Of a stretch of DNA of 64,000 bases, positions 38,042 to 46,104 are shown piece by piece. The notes under the pieces are model-generated. The model was not told the DNA's origin, made no database searches, and saw nothing but the letters and a program-made list of their open reading frames with translations. Origin of the DNA: Acidobacteriota bacterium (GTDB lineage Bacteria; Acidobacteriota; Terriglobia; Bryobacterales; Bryobacteraceae); contig JAPKYX010000237.1 in assembly GCA_026394075.1 (NCBI GenBank), forward strand, positions 1 through 64,000, given 5' to 3'. How positions within the stretch are numbered: position 1 is the stretch's first letter; every line of letters starts with the position of its first letter. Both the position numbers and the translations under genes were made by a program.

Positions 38042-38133
38042 ACGGTCCTCGACCGTCCCTAGGACGGATTACACGTAAGTATAGTAGAGAACCTCGGCTG
38101 TTTACCAGATCGAAATAGGAATCCGTCCGATAA
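38042..38133 (-). promoter_or_regulatory. Upstream region of the receptor gene with paired inverted repeats and a -10-like TATACT
   Basis: On the plus strand ACGGTC-CTC-GACCGT (38042-38056) overlaps CCGTCC-CTA-GGACGG (38053-38067), giving two mutually exclusive hairpins. GGACGGAT (38062-38069) recurs inverted at 38121-38128. Between them, TATACT on the minus strand (38083-38078) could be a -10 box. These could be operator half-sites or leader-RNA structure for the receptor gene. Confidence 0.4.
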
Positions 38134-38140
38134 AATTTTG

Positions 38141-38803
38141 CTATTGACCCGCTTCGGCGGCACGGGTAAAGGTGGGGCGAGAGGTACCTGAGGCATGGTG
38201 GAGCAGGCGCCGGGTGTCCTGCTCGCGGAATTCCAGATGGTCGGCGATCAACTGGGCACCGGACAGTGACTCCTTGAAAACACCGGACTTAGTGTGGGTT
38301 CCGCTCTTGGTGACGATGTGATAAAGCTCGTGCGCCACCACGCGGCCCAGCGCCCGTCCCAGCAACTGATCGCCCTGCGCCTTTTGGCCGCCAAATAAGG
38401 CGGAACCTACCGTGCGCCGAATTTTGTCGCAGGCAACCGTGCTGAACGGCAGAATCTCACCCTCTACCGTATGCGCCCAGGCCAGCGGCGACGGCCCACG
38501 TTCGTCAATGAAAGCGGCGTAAGGAATGCCGTTCATGCGGCAGGTGCCGGTGAGTTTCACCAGGACCAGGTCCTCAAACTCTTCGTTGACGCTGGTCTCG
38601 GACCGGAGGCGGACTTCGACCGAATGGCCGGTCCTTTTCATGATGGCGGCTACTTCACGGCGCATTTCGCCGAGTGATTTAGCGGCTGGGGCGTCGTCAA
38701 AATCGAGGATGACGGTGAGGCTGGGTCCGAACCCTTCACCGCGAACGGAGAGGACAGCAAGGCACGCGAAGACCGCGACAGAGCGGATGGCAACATGGCG
38801 CAT
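38141..38803 (-). CDS. Secreted HExxH metalloprotease-like protein of unknown function
   Basis: About 220 residues with a signal peptide (MRHVAIRSVAVFACLAVLSV); an ATG at 38821 is a possible alternative start. The middle to C-terminal part contains VVAHELYHIVTKSGTHTKSG, an H-E-x-x-H zinc motif followed after seven residues by another His, and then GVFKESLSGAQLI. This is the arrangement of small zinc peptidases. No family could be named. Cysteines in LTGTCRMNG and STVACDKI might form a disulfide. It stands alone between the receptor and dinB-like gene. Confidence 0.72.
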   Translation of the reverse strand: MRHVAIRSVAVFACLAVLSVRGEGFGPSLTVILDFDDAPAAKSLGEMRREVAAIMKRTGHSVEVRLRSETSVNEEFEDLVLVKLTGTCRMNGIPYAAFIDERGPSPLAWAHTVEGEILPFSTVACDKIRRTVGSALFGGQKAQGDQLLGRALGRVVAHELYHIVTKSGTHTKSGVFKESLSGAQLIADHLEFREQDTRRLLHHASGTSRPTFTRAAEAGQ

Positions 38804-38959
38804 ATTGGGAGGGACACACATGGTCCCGTACCGTATCGACGACGACCGGCAGTAATAAGATACCGGAGAAAGAGATTTTGATGGGCCCGATCAGAAAAAT
38901 TGTTGCTTAAACTTTGTCAATGAAAGCACCCGCACTACGCGTGCGAATGCTGGCCCGGC

Positions 38960-39466
38960 CTATGGCGTCCGGTCGGCTTCCGGCTTCAGCGGGAAGTTGT
39001 AGAAGCCGAAGTCCTTTTCCGTCATCGCTTTGGCGGCATAGATGATCTGGCCGGTGTGATTGGAAAAGTGTTCGATGACGTGAATGATGGCCTCAAACAC
39101 GGTCAGATCGTAGCCCTGGATGGAAGCAGGCTGTGTCAGCTGCTGAGGCTCCAGTGTCCGGATAATCCCGGTCGCCTCAGTGATAACGGTGCCCAGGAGC
39201 TGCTTCAACTCGCCAGTCGACAGGCCGCCACGCGCGGCAAATTCCGCGTCCCGGGTGCGGATGTCGGGTAGGTGGCCCACGCCGTAGCCGATCCATTGGC
39301 GGACGTTGCCGCCCAGGTGAAGCACCAGGTTCCCGACTGAGTTCGAGTTGGCGGAGCCGCGGAACCAGATCTGGTCTTCCGTCAGCGTATCCAGGCAGGT
39401 GGCGATCCGGCCGGCCAACTGCTCCAGCTTCTTGGGGGCATAGGCGAGGAACGTAGCTTCGATCAT
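38960..39466 (-). CDS. DinB family (DUF1572-like) protein
   Basis: A 168-residue four-helix protein. The metal-binding histidine pattern of the DinB/YfiT superfamily is visible: one His in NLVLHLGGNVRQW and the C-terminal IIHVIEHFSNHTGQIIYAAK. Superfamily members are thiol transferases or metal-dependent hydrolases of mostly unknown substrates. No neighbour suggests a specific job. Confidence 0.85.
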   Translation of the reverse strand: MIEATFLAYAPKKLEQLAGRIATCLDTLTEDQIWFRGSANSNSVGNLVLHLGGNVRQWIGYGVGHLPDIRTRDAEFAARGGLSTGELKQLLGTVITEATGIIRTLEPQQLTQPASIQGYDLTVFEAIIHVIEHFSNHTGQIIYAAKAMTEKDFGFYNFPLKPEADRTP

Positions 39467-39530
39467 CAGCCCATTATCGGATACGGCCCGCTGGGGCGTT
39501 CAAGGACGGCGGCGCGGTTTATAGTGGGGC

Positions 39531-40001
39531 ATGCGCAACTTCGCAGCAATCTTCATTCTGGCGGCCACACTGGTCCGGCCAGCGGCGGCGGCATCGGATC
39601 AGGAAGTGGTGGCGACGGTCCAAAAGTTATTCGATGCCATGGCAGCGCGTGACGCGGCGGCGATCACCAGCCTGAGGACGCCCACCGCGCAGATTGTCTC
39701 CATCCGGGCCAACCAGACGCTCTCCAGTTCCACCGGAGCCGAGTTCGCCACCCGCATCGGCGCGGCCAAGGAGCCGCTGCTGGAGCGGATGTGGCAGCCC
39801 AAGGTGCTGATCGAAGGCGGCATGGCGACGCTGTGGGCACCGTATGACTTTCACCGTTCGGGAAAGCTAACGCACTGCGGCGTGGATTCCGTGACGCTGT
39901 TTCAGACCGCGGACGGCTGGAAAATCTCGGGCGTCTACTTCAACGTAGTGGAGGCATCCAAGTGTGCCCCCAGCCCGTTGGGTCCACCGGCAGTGAAATA
40001 G
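39531..40001 (+). CDS. Secreted NTF2-like (SnoaL-type) protein
   Basis: A 156-residue protein with a signal peptide (MRNFAAIFILAATLVRPAAA). The mature part follows the cone-shaped NTF2-like pattern: helix QEVVATVQKLFDAMAARDAA, then strands ending in DSVTLFQTADGWKISGVYFN. Such domains bind small hydrophobic ligands or act as accessory domains. Unknown role. It is convergent with the TPR gene, one base apart. Confidence 0.75.
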   Translation: MRNFAAIFILAATLVRPAAAASDQEVVATVQKLFDAMAARDAAAITSLRTPTAQIVSIRANQTLSSSTGAEFATRIGAAKEPLLERMWQPKVLIEGGMATLWAPYDFHRSGKLTHCGVDSVTLFQTADGWKISGVYFNVVEASKCAPSPLGPPAVK

Positions 40002-40002
40002 A

Positions 40003-41490
40003 CTACTGGCCGGATTCCGCCCCGCCCGTCGCAAGTGCCCGGGCGAGACCCTTCACTGACCGGGTTCGGTTGCGCTGCCGGTCGAGTGATTTGCGGAACT
40101 GCACGGCCGCTTCCTTGGGGCGTCCGGCATCGAGCAGCATCTCGCCAAACAGCTCATGCGAGGGCTTGGTGATCTCCGGCGGGCCGCTGGGGGCTTTGTC
40201 CAGCTCTTCCAGTTGCGTGGCGCGCTGCATCAGGGCGATCATCTCGTCCGTCTTTTTGGCGCGTTGGGCTTGGGCGGCTTTGATCATGAACATGCGCGCC
40301 TCGAAGACGGCAGCGGCCACTTTGGCGCCCTTCTGATCATCGATTTGACGCGCCTGCTCCAGCAGGTCGAGCCAGGCGGCGGGGGATTCACCGCGCAAGG
40401 CGGCGGCCATCCCCTTGGTGAACGCTTCATTGGCGCGGCGTCCGGCGGCGGGGGCATGGGCGTGGTCGTCACCACCCGCGCGCCGAATCGTCACCGGATC
40501 ATTGAAGGCAGTCTGGGCTTTATCCCACTCCCCGGTTTCGAAAATGATCGCGGCCGCCAGATCGGGAAAGTAGTTGTAGACCGTACCCGCTCCCTGCGCC
40601 TCAATAATGTCCGCCTTCTTCTGCTCATAGACCTTCCAGGCATCGGCGTAGCGGCCCTGTTGCAGGTAGCCATAGGCCATCCAGAACTGGCTGTGATAAT
40701 CCCGGACCGCCAGCGCGTGTCCCTTCCGCTTCTGCCAGGCGACCGAGGCGGCCCAGGAGGATTCGTTCGACTTCACGACGTCGTCCCACATGCCCAACTG
40801 CAGAAAGATGTGCGACGGCATGTGGCGGGCATGGTGCGCTTCCGGAGCGATCTCGGCATAGCGGCGCGCGGCCGGGAGGGCGATGATGGCGTGGTCCGGG
40901 TCATCAAAGGCGTGGATGATGTAGTGGGCCGCGCCGGGGTGGTTGGAGTTCTTGCCGTAGACCTCAAGCGCGATGGCCCCGGCCTTGGCTTGCCGGGCAT
41001 AACCAGCGTCGCCGGGCCGCACCTGACCGAGCAGGGAGAGCGCGTAGAACGTGGCCGCTTCAAAGTCGCCCGGGTTCTCCAGGTAGATCTTTTCCATCGC
41101 CGCGGAGTAGGCTTTCTCCCGTTCCAGCTTGTTGCCGGTCTTGGAGAACAAAGTGCGCGCAGCGGCAATAAACGCCCGCTCCCGAGCCGTTAGCTTTGAT
41201 TCGTCCGTGATCTTGTCCAGCGCCGCCCGCGCCTCTTCCGGCCAGACGCGCATCCACAGCGAATGGTTGTAGGTCATCGCCTCACCCCAGTAGCCCATGG
41301 CGAACTGCGGAGTGGCCTTGGTGCACCGCTGGAACTGCTCGCGCGCTTCTTCAAACCAGAAGTTGTGCATCATGGCGACGCCACGTTCAAAGCAGGCCCG
41401 CGTTTCGGGCGTCCCGGTGACAGGGAAAGAGATCGAGCCGACATCGGCGGCGAGCAACGCGGTGGGGATCAGGATGGCGAACTTAAGCAT
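40003..41490 (-). CDS. Exported tetratricopeptide repeat protein
   Basis: The ATG at 41490, five bases after GGAGG, starts a short signal (MLKFAILIPTALLAAD); the open frame extending to 41709 overlaps the divergent gene and is rejected. The 495-residue protein has TPR-like helical pairs, for example FEEAREQFQRCTKATPQFAM and YADAWKVYEQKKADIIEAQG. It also carries the conserved block HPGAAHYIIHAFDDPDHAII plus EAHHARHMPSHIFLQLG, found in a group of bacterial TPR proteins. These His-rich blocks might bind metal. The function is unknown. Confidence 0.82.
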   Translation of the reverse strand: MLKFAILIPTALLAADVGSISFPVTGTPETRACFERGVAMMHNFWFEEAREQFQRCTKATPQFAMGYWGEAMTYNHSLWMRVWPEEARAALDKITDESKLTARERAFIAAARTLFSKTGNKLEREKAYSAAMEKIYLENPGDFEAATFYALSLLGQVRPGDAGYARQAKAGAIALEVYGKNSNHPGAAHYIIHAFDDPDHAIIALPAARRYAEIAPEAHHARHMPSHIFLQLGMWDDVVKSNESSWAASVAWQKRKGHALAVRDYHSQFWMAYGYLQQGRYADAWKVYEQKKADIIEAQGAGTVYNYFPDLAAAIIFETGEWDKAQTAFNDPVTIRRAGGDDHAHAPAAGRRANEAFTKGMAAALRGESPAAWLDLLEQARQIDDQKGAKVAAAVFEARMFMIKAAQAQRAKKTDEMIALMQRATQLEELDKAPSGPPEITKPSHELFGEMLLDAGRPKEAAVQFRKSLDRQRNRTRSVKGLARALATGGAESGQ

Positions 41491-41590
41491 GGAGCCTCCG
41501 CTTGGCATTGTACCCTTCGGTGCGCGTCCGATCGAAGAGGACGCCCAGCGGGAGCGCGGTGATAAAATCGCCAGCGAGGTCAATTTCAAG

Positions 41591-42871
41591 ATGAGTTCTC
41601 GCCGTACATTCTTTTTCGGAGCCGCTGCCGCCGTCGCGGCCCGGCCGGTGGCCCGGGCGGCCAATGACAAACTGCGCATTGCGGTCCTGGGCGTCAACGG
41701 ACGCGGCAAGGATCACATTGCCGGTTTTATGCCGCAACCGGACGCCGAAGTGGTGATGTTGTGCGACCCGGACCGCAGCCTGCTAGACAAGCGCTCCACT
41801 GAGTTTGAAGCCAAGTACGGCAAGAAGGTGCAGACCGAGCAGGATCTGCGCAAGGTGTTCGACAACAAGTCGATCGACGCCGTCTCCATCGCCATGCCCA
41901 ACCACTGGCATGCGCTGGCCGCCATCTGGGCGTGCCAGGCCGGTAAGGACGTCTACGTTGAAAAGCCGGGCGCGCATTCGATTTGGGAAGGCCGCAAGCT
42001 GGTGGAGGCCGCGCACAAGTACAACCGCATCGTGCAACATGGCGTTCAGTTGCGCTCCTCCACCGCGATCCAGGAAGCGGTCAGCCTGTTGCGCAAGGGC
42101 GTGATTGGCGATGTCTATATGTCGCGCGGTCTCGTGTTCCGCTGGCGCCCGTCGATCGGCAAGAAGGCCCCGGAAGCCGCGCCCGACTACTTGAACTACG
42201 ACCTGTGGACCGGCCCCGCTGAGATGGAGCCGTTCACGCGCCGCATCGTGCACTATAACTGGCACTGGACCTGGAAGTACGGCAACGGCGACGTGGGCAA
42301 CCAGGGCATTCACGAGACCGATCTCTGCATGTGGGGCCTGGGCGTGGACACGCTGCCCACCAAGGTCACCTCCATGGGCGGCAAGTTCACCTTTGACGAC
42401 GACAAGGAAACGCCCGAAGTGCAGACCGCGCTCTACATGTATCCGGGCCCGGTGGGCAAGCAGAAGATGATCCAGTTCGAGGTCCGCCACTGGAACACGA
42501 ATCTGGAAGACGGCGCGGGCGTCGGCAACCTGTTCTACGGCAAAGATGGCTACATGGTGATCAAGGGCTACGACACCTTTGAAACCTACCTGGGCCCCAA
42601 GCGCGAAAAAGGCCCGTCCGGCAAGGCTGGTGGTGACCACTACGCCAACTTCATCAAGGCCGTCCGCAGCCGCAAGACCTCCGATCAGAACGGCCCCGTT
42701 GAAACCGCCCACAACGCCAGCGCCCTGGCCCACATGGGTGCCATCAGCATGCGCGTCGGCCGCCAGCTGGACTTCGACCCGGTGAAGGAACAGTTCATCG
42801 GCGATGCGGAAGCCAACAAGCTGCTGAAGCGGAAGTACCGCGCTCCGTTTGTCGTGCCGGAGAAGGTGTAA
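41591..42871 (+). CDS. Gfo/Idh/MocA family oxidoreductase, Tat-exported
   Basis: The ATG at 41591 starts a Tat signal (SSRRTFFFGAAAAVAARP); 426 residues. The Rossmann motif is IAVLGVNGRGKDHIAGF and the catalytic segment is VYVEKPGAHSIWEGRKLVEA with the family E-K-P. The C-terminal region (NWHWTWKYGNGDVGNQGIHE, ETDLCMWGLG) fits the large group of secreted acidobacterial and planctomycete members that act on sugars with tightly bound NAD(P). Substrate unknown. The promoter must lie within the 100-base gap to the divergent TPR gene. Confidence 0.92.
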   Translation: MSSRRTFFFGAAAAVAARPVARAANDKLRIAVLGVNGRGKDHIAGFMPQPDAEVVMLCDPDRSLLDKRSTEFEAKYGKKVQTEQDLRKVFDNKSIDAVSIAMPNHWHALAAIWACQAGKDVYVEKPGAHSIWEGRKLVEAAHKYNRIVQHGVQLRSSTAIQEAVSLLRKGVIGDVYMSRGLVFRWRPSIGKKAPEAAPDYLNYDLWTGPAEMEPFTRRIVHYNWHWTWKYGNGDVGNQGIHETDLCMWGLGVDTLPTKVTSMGGKFTFDDDKETPEVQTALYMYPGPVGKQKMIQFEVRHWNTNLEDGAGVGNLFYGKDGYMVIKGYDTFETYLGPKREKGPSGKAGGDHYANFIKAVRSRKTSDQNGPVETAHNASALAHMGAISMRVGRQLDFDPVKEQFIGDAEANKLLKRKYRAPFVVPEKV

Positions 42872-42919
42872 CTGGCCGCGGGGTTGATCGCAAGACCGAA
42901 TAACATTGAGAGTCAATTG

Positions 42920-43510
42920 ATGTTGCAAGTCTGCGCACAACCCCGCCTTTACATCCAGGATCACTTTCTCACGGTCACGGAGATCCGCTATGTGCTCCAC
43001 TTGACCTCCGATGCGGCCGCCCTGGCCGCCGGCGGGGTGACGCTCAGCGACGGTCCAGCGGGGAGGCGTGCGGAGCTTCCCGTTCCTTCCGACCCCGTCC
43101 TGAAGGCAATTTCCAAGCGTCTGGACGGGGTGACGGGATTGGTGAACCGGCGCGCGCGGTCTTTCCGCTTCCGCCACTACGGGCCTGGCAACGCCCACCC
43201 AGCCCACTTTGACAACTTCCAGGCGGGGGATTACCACTTGATCGCCACGGCCATGATGTACCTAAGTGATTGCACCCTGGGTGGTGAAACCTCGTTTCCG
43301 GACGCCGAACCCGATGCCTTGGCGCTGGAGCCCCGGGCCGGGCGGCTGGTGTTATGGTTCAACCATCTTACCGATGGCTCGCCCGACACCCATGCGTACC
43401 ATGAGGCATGGGAAGTACTACAGGGCGAGAAGATTACTTTGACAGAATTCTACTTTAGTACTCTCTCCGATTGCGCCTTGGCTCCGCCATTTGTTACAGT
43501 CATGCGATGA
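42920..43510 (+). CDS. 2-oxoglutarate/Fe(II)-dependent oxygenase (prolyl-4-hydroxylase-like)
   Basis: A 196-residue single-domain oxygenase. Fe(II) ligands follow the H-x-D...H pattern: His96 and Asp98 in NAHPAHFDNF, and His161 in HEAWEVLQGEK, where Lys171 would bind the 2-oxoglutarate carboxylate. MMYLSDCTLGGETSFPDAEP is the usual P4H middle strand. The stop overlaps the start of the next gene (ATGA at 43507-43510), so the two are translationally coupled. This suggests the downstream repeat protein is its substrate or partner. The ATG at 42920 is preferred to a TTG at 42884. Confidence 0.86.
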   Translation: MLQVCAQPRLYIQDHFLTVTEIRYVLHLTSDAAALAAGGVTLSDGPAGRRAELPVPSDPVLKAISKRLDGVTGLVNRRARSFRFRHYGPGNAHPAHFDNFQAGDYHLIATAMMYLSDCTLGGETSFPDAEPDALALEPRAGRLVLWFNHLTDGSPDTHAYHEAWEVLQGEKITLTEFYFSTLSDCALAPPFVTVMR

Positions 43511-44160
43511 ATCCAAGGGTCATTCGCCGCGCCGCCTCTCCTCTCAACGCTATCGAGCAATCAGTTCATGATCGGTGCGACGGATTGACGCCGGTGACAG
43601 AGATCTCCCGCCAGACGGGTCTTTCTTCCAAGCGCGTGTTTGCCGTTCTCGACCGGCTGGCCGACCTCGGCTTGCTTGAGGTGCGGCCCGCTCCCCCGAC
43701 CGCAGCCAGCTTTGAGTCACGGCGCGGCCTGGTGGGACGTATTGCCGCAGCGGCGGGCTTGATCGTGACGGCTCCGGCGGTGATGCGCTCCGAAGTGGCG
43801 CAGGAAGTCGGATCGAAATTCAGCAACGAGGAGAGCTTAAGCAAGCTCTCTCAGACGGCAGAGGCTGAAGCCAAGGCGCAGAATCAAGCGTCTTCGGGGG
43901 ATCCCGACGCCGATCTCCGTCGTCAAGAAGAAGAAGAGAAGTTTCGCCAGCAAGAGGAAGGCCAAAAGATTCGCCAGCAAGAGCAGGCCGACAAAATTCG
44001 CCGGCAAGAACAAGCCGACAAAGCGAGTGGAGTGAGCCCCGTGCCTGAGCCGGCCACCGTCGCTATGGCCGCTGGCGCTTTGGCTGCCCTGGGGATCAAA
44101 GCCTACAAACGCACGACTGAACAGAAGGCCACTGAGGGTCCGGCCGAGCCTAAGCAGTAA
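43507..44160 (+). CDS. Winged-helix protein with four 9-residue repeats and PEP-CTERM-like end
   Basis: A 217-residue protein of novel layout. Residues 13-60 form a winged helix or PqqD-like domain (DGLTPVTEISRQTGLSSKRV, then FAVLDRLADLGLLEV). Residues about 76-95 are hydrophobic (LVGRIAAAAGLIVTAPAVM). Residues 138-173 are four tandem 9-residue units, R-[RQ]-Q-E-[EQ]-x-x-K-[FIA]. Residues 178-202 read PVPEPATVAMAAGALAALGI-KAYKR, a PEP-CTERM-like signal, but 15 more residues follow. The start overlaps the hydroxylase stop; the 3' end overlaps the convergent ATP-grasp gene by 11 bases. A peptide or protein substrate of those two enzymes is a reasonable guess. Confidence 0.8.
   Translation: MNPRVIRRAASPLNAIEQSVHDRCDGLTPVTEISRQTGLSSKRVFAVLDRLADLGLLEVRPAPPTAASFESRRGLVGRIAAAAGLIVTAPAVMRSEVAQEVGSKFSNEESLSKLSQTAEAEAKAQNQASSGDPDADLRRQEEEEKFRQQEEGQKIRQQEQADKIRRQEQADKASGVSPVPEPATVAMAAGALAALGIKAYKRTTEQKATEGPAEPKQ
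43918..44025 (+). repeat. Four tandem 27-bp coding repeats
   Basis: Units start at 43918, 43945, 43972 and 43999. Each encodes Arg-[Arg/Gln]-Gln-Glu-[Glu/Gln]-x-x-Lys-[Phe/Ile/Ala]. Units 3 and 4 are nearly identical (RQQEQADKI, RRQEQADKA). The repeats are exactly in frame with the gene. Confidence 0.9.
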
Positions 44161-44995
44161 GTCGGCGCGCCTTTTCCTGAAGGTGTTCCACCATCGCCCC
44201 GGCGATGTCTATTCCAGCCACCAGTTGGGCGTGCGCAAAGTAGCAAGGAAAGTTGCTTTCCAGCACATAGCCGCGCCCGCTGGGATGCATGAGAACGTCC
44301 ACGCCACCGAATTCCAGTCTTTCCGCCGCCACTGCTTGGCAGGCCAGCCGTACTGCTTCGGGCGGCGCCTCGACAAACGCCTCGGGCCGATCCTCGGCGT
44401 AGGTCCGGAAGTCGTCGGTATCGGTCGTGTTGCGGTACGCCGCCACCGCCCGTTCCCCCACCACCACCACGCGCCAGTGTTCGGCGTCCGCAATGAAACT
44501 CATCAGCATCGGCTGATGCCCATTGGCCAACGCGTAGTCAACAAATGAGAACAACCCGGCCATGGAATCCAGGCGTACCACGCCCACGCCGCGCGACCAG
44601 CCGCCCACCTTGGCCACCACCGGGAACCCGCCCAACTGCTCCACCCAATGCCGGATGAAGTCCCGCCCGGCGTGATGCAGGTAGACAAAGCGCGGTACGT
44701 CGATCCCCTGCCGGGCGAACAGCATTTGGGAGCCCGTTGGGGGGAAGAAGCAGCCCATGCTGTCGCGGTAAAAGGTGGCTGTGTCCGGAGCGGTCACAAA
44801 CTGTTCAACACGCATGGCCGCCCCGGAAACCGCTGGCCGGAACAACATGTCGCCCGGTTCGCAAATGCGGGCCGGGTCAAAATCGAACGCCAGTGCGTCC
44901 AGCTCCAAGTACTCTACGCCACGCTTCCGGCAGGCCGTGGAAAGCAGACCCGGAGTCTCAGGCGGCACGCGGTCGTTGATACAAACAAGTCGCAC
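44150..44995 (-). CDS. RimK-like ATP-grasp ligase
   Basis: The GTG at 44995 gives 281 residues and starts at VRLVCINDRVPPETP; frame sequence upstream of it is not protein-like. RimK-type ATP-grasp blocks are present: FPVVAKVGGWSRGVGVVRLD (nucleotide-binding Lys and glycine loop), AEHWRVVVVGERAVAAYRN, and FGGVDVLMHPSGRGYVLESN with the metal-binding Glu and Asn. Such enzymes join a carboxylate to an amine or hydroxyl, including cross-links in graspetide RiPPs and glutamate tails on proteins. Convergent and overlapping by 11 bases with the repeat protein, which suggests a functional unit. Confidence 0.87.
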   Translation of the reverse strand: MRLVCINDRVPPETPGLLSTACRKRGVEYLELDALAFDFDPARICEPGDMLFRPAVSGAAMRVEQFVTAPDTATFYRDSMGCFFPPTGSQMLFARQGIDVPRFVYLHHAGRDFIRHWVEQLGGFPVVAKVGGWSRGVGVVRLDSMAGLFSFVDYALANGHQPMLMSFIADAEHWRVVVVGERAVAAYRNTTDTDDFRTYAEDRPEAFVEAPPEAVRLACQAVAAERLEFGGVDVLMHPSGRGYVLESNFPCYFAHAQLVAGIDIAGAMVEHLQEKARRLTA

Positions 44996-45093
44996 GGAAT
45001 CAGTTTCCCAGATCGGCACAAGATGGGCGAGTCTTGATTTCTTTTGGAGTGGACTGCTGTCCGTCACCACCCGCGGCCCGCGTAAAACGCCCA

Positions 45094-45287
45094 CTCTGAG
45101 CCGCGACCAGCAGGAGCGGGCTGCCTCTGGTCCAAACCGGAGACATGGGTAACACTTTGATCCGGAGACATGGGTAACAGTCAACGAGGAGAAAGGCACC
45201 CTGGCTTTTCTGGCCAGTGATACGGTGGGCGAACTCGTCTCCGGTTTGGAACCAGGCCAGCCCGCTCCTGCTGGTCGCGGCTCAGAG
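45094..45287. repeat. 51-bp imperfect inverted repeat enclosing an IS-like fragment
   Basis: Arms at 45094-45144 and 45237-45287 match over almost their full length; the first 30 bases are identical. Inside lie two direct copies of an 18-base word (45137-45154 and 45162-45179, reading CCGGAGACATGGGTAACA), a motif typical of ends of IS481-like elements. No transposase remains. The 350-base intergenic stretch 44996-45345 holds this element and the promoter of the SDR gene; nothing else was recognised. Confidence 0.75.
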
Positions 45288-45345
45288 TAAGCATTCTCGC
45301 TCGGCTTCGACCTGTGCGGTACCCCCAACGGCATACAATGCTTCC

Positions 45346-46092
45346 ATGAAGATTGCACTCGTGACCGGAGCCGGTAGCGGCATTGGGCGCTCCGTGGCGC
45401 TGGCTTTGCACAAGGCGGGGTATGCGGTGGTGTTAGCGGGACGTCGCGCGGCGGAGCTGGACCAGACGATCGCGCTCGCGGGTTCTGATGCGGATCGCCT
45501 GTTGGCCGTGCCCACGGACATCACGCAGCCTGCCGCGGTGGAGGCTCTGTTTGCGGCCATTGGCGCGAAGTTTGGGCGGTTGGATGTACTGTTCAACAAC
45601 GCGGGCATCAACGTGCCCGCAGTGCCGATGGAGGAGCTGACGTTTGACCAGTGGCAGTCCGTGGTCAACGTCAACTTGACCGGAGCGTTCCTTTGCGCGC
45701 AAGCGGCAGTGAAGATGATGAAGGCACAGCAACCGCAGGGCGGGCGGATCATCAACAACGGTTCGATCTCGGCGCAGACCCCACGGCCGAACTCAGCGCC
45801 GTACACCACCACCAAGCACGCCATCACGGGCTTGACCAAGTGCATCGCGCTGGATGGGCGGCCTTTCAACATTGCCTCCGGCCAGATCGACATCGGCAAT
45901 GCCGCCACCGACATGACACAGCGCATGACGGCGGGCGTGTTGCAAGCCGATGGCGAATTGCGCACGGAGCCGCGGATGGACGTGCAGCACGTGGCCGATG
46001 CCGTGGTCTACATGGCCAGCCTGCCGCTGGCGGCGAACGTGCTGACGATGACGGTGATGGCCACCACGATGCCATTGGTGGGGCGCGGTTGA
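45346..46092 (+). CDS. Short-chain dehydrogenase/reductase
   Basis: A 248-residue classical SDR. The cofactor motif is [24 protein letters not shown] is at FNNAGINVP, and the catalytic Ser-Tyr-Lys appear in [20 protein letters not shown] followed by K-H-A. It would oxidise or reduce an alcohol/ketone with NAD(P). The frame is open further upstream through the inverted repeat, but the ATG at 45346 gives the normal SDR N-terminus. The next gene begins 12 bases after its stop. Confidence 0.92.
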   Translation: MKIALVTGAGSGIGRSVALALHKAGYAVVLAGRRAAELDQTIALAGSDADRLLAVPTDITQPAAVEALFAAIGAKFGRLDVLFNNAGINVPAVPMEELTFDQWQSVVNVNLTGAFLCAQAAVKMMKAQQPQGGRIINNGSISAQTPRPNSAPYTTTKHAITGLTKCIALDGRPFNIASGQIDIGNAATDMTQRMTAGVLQADGELRTEPRMDVQHVADAVVYMASLPLAANVLTMTVMATTMPLVGRG

Positions 46093-46104
46093 TATTCTAG
46101 TGGC

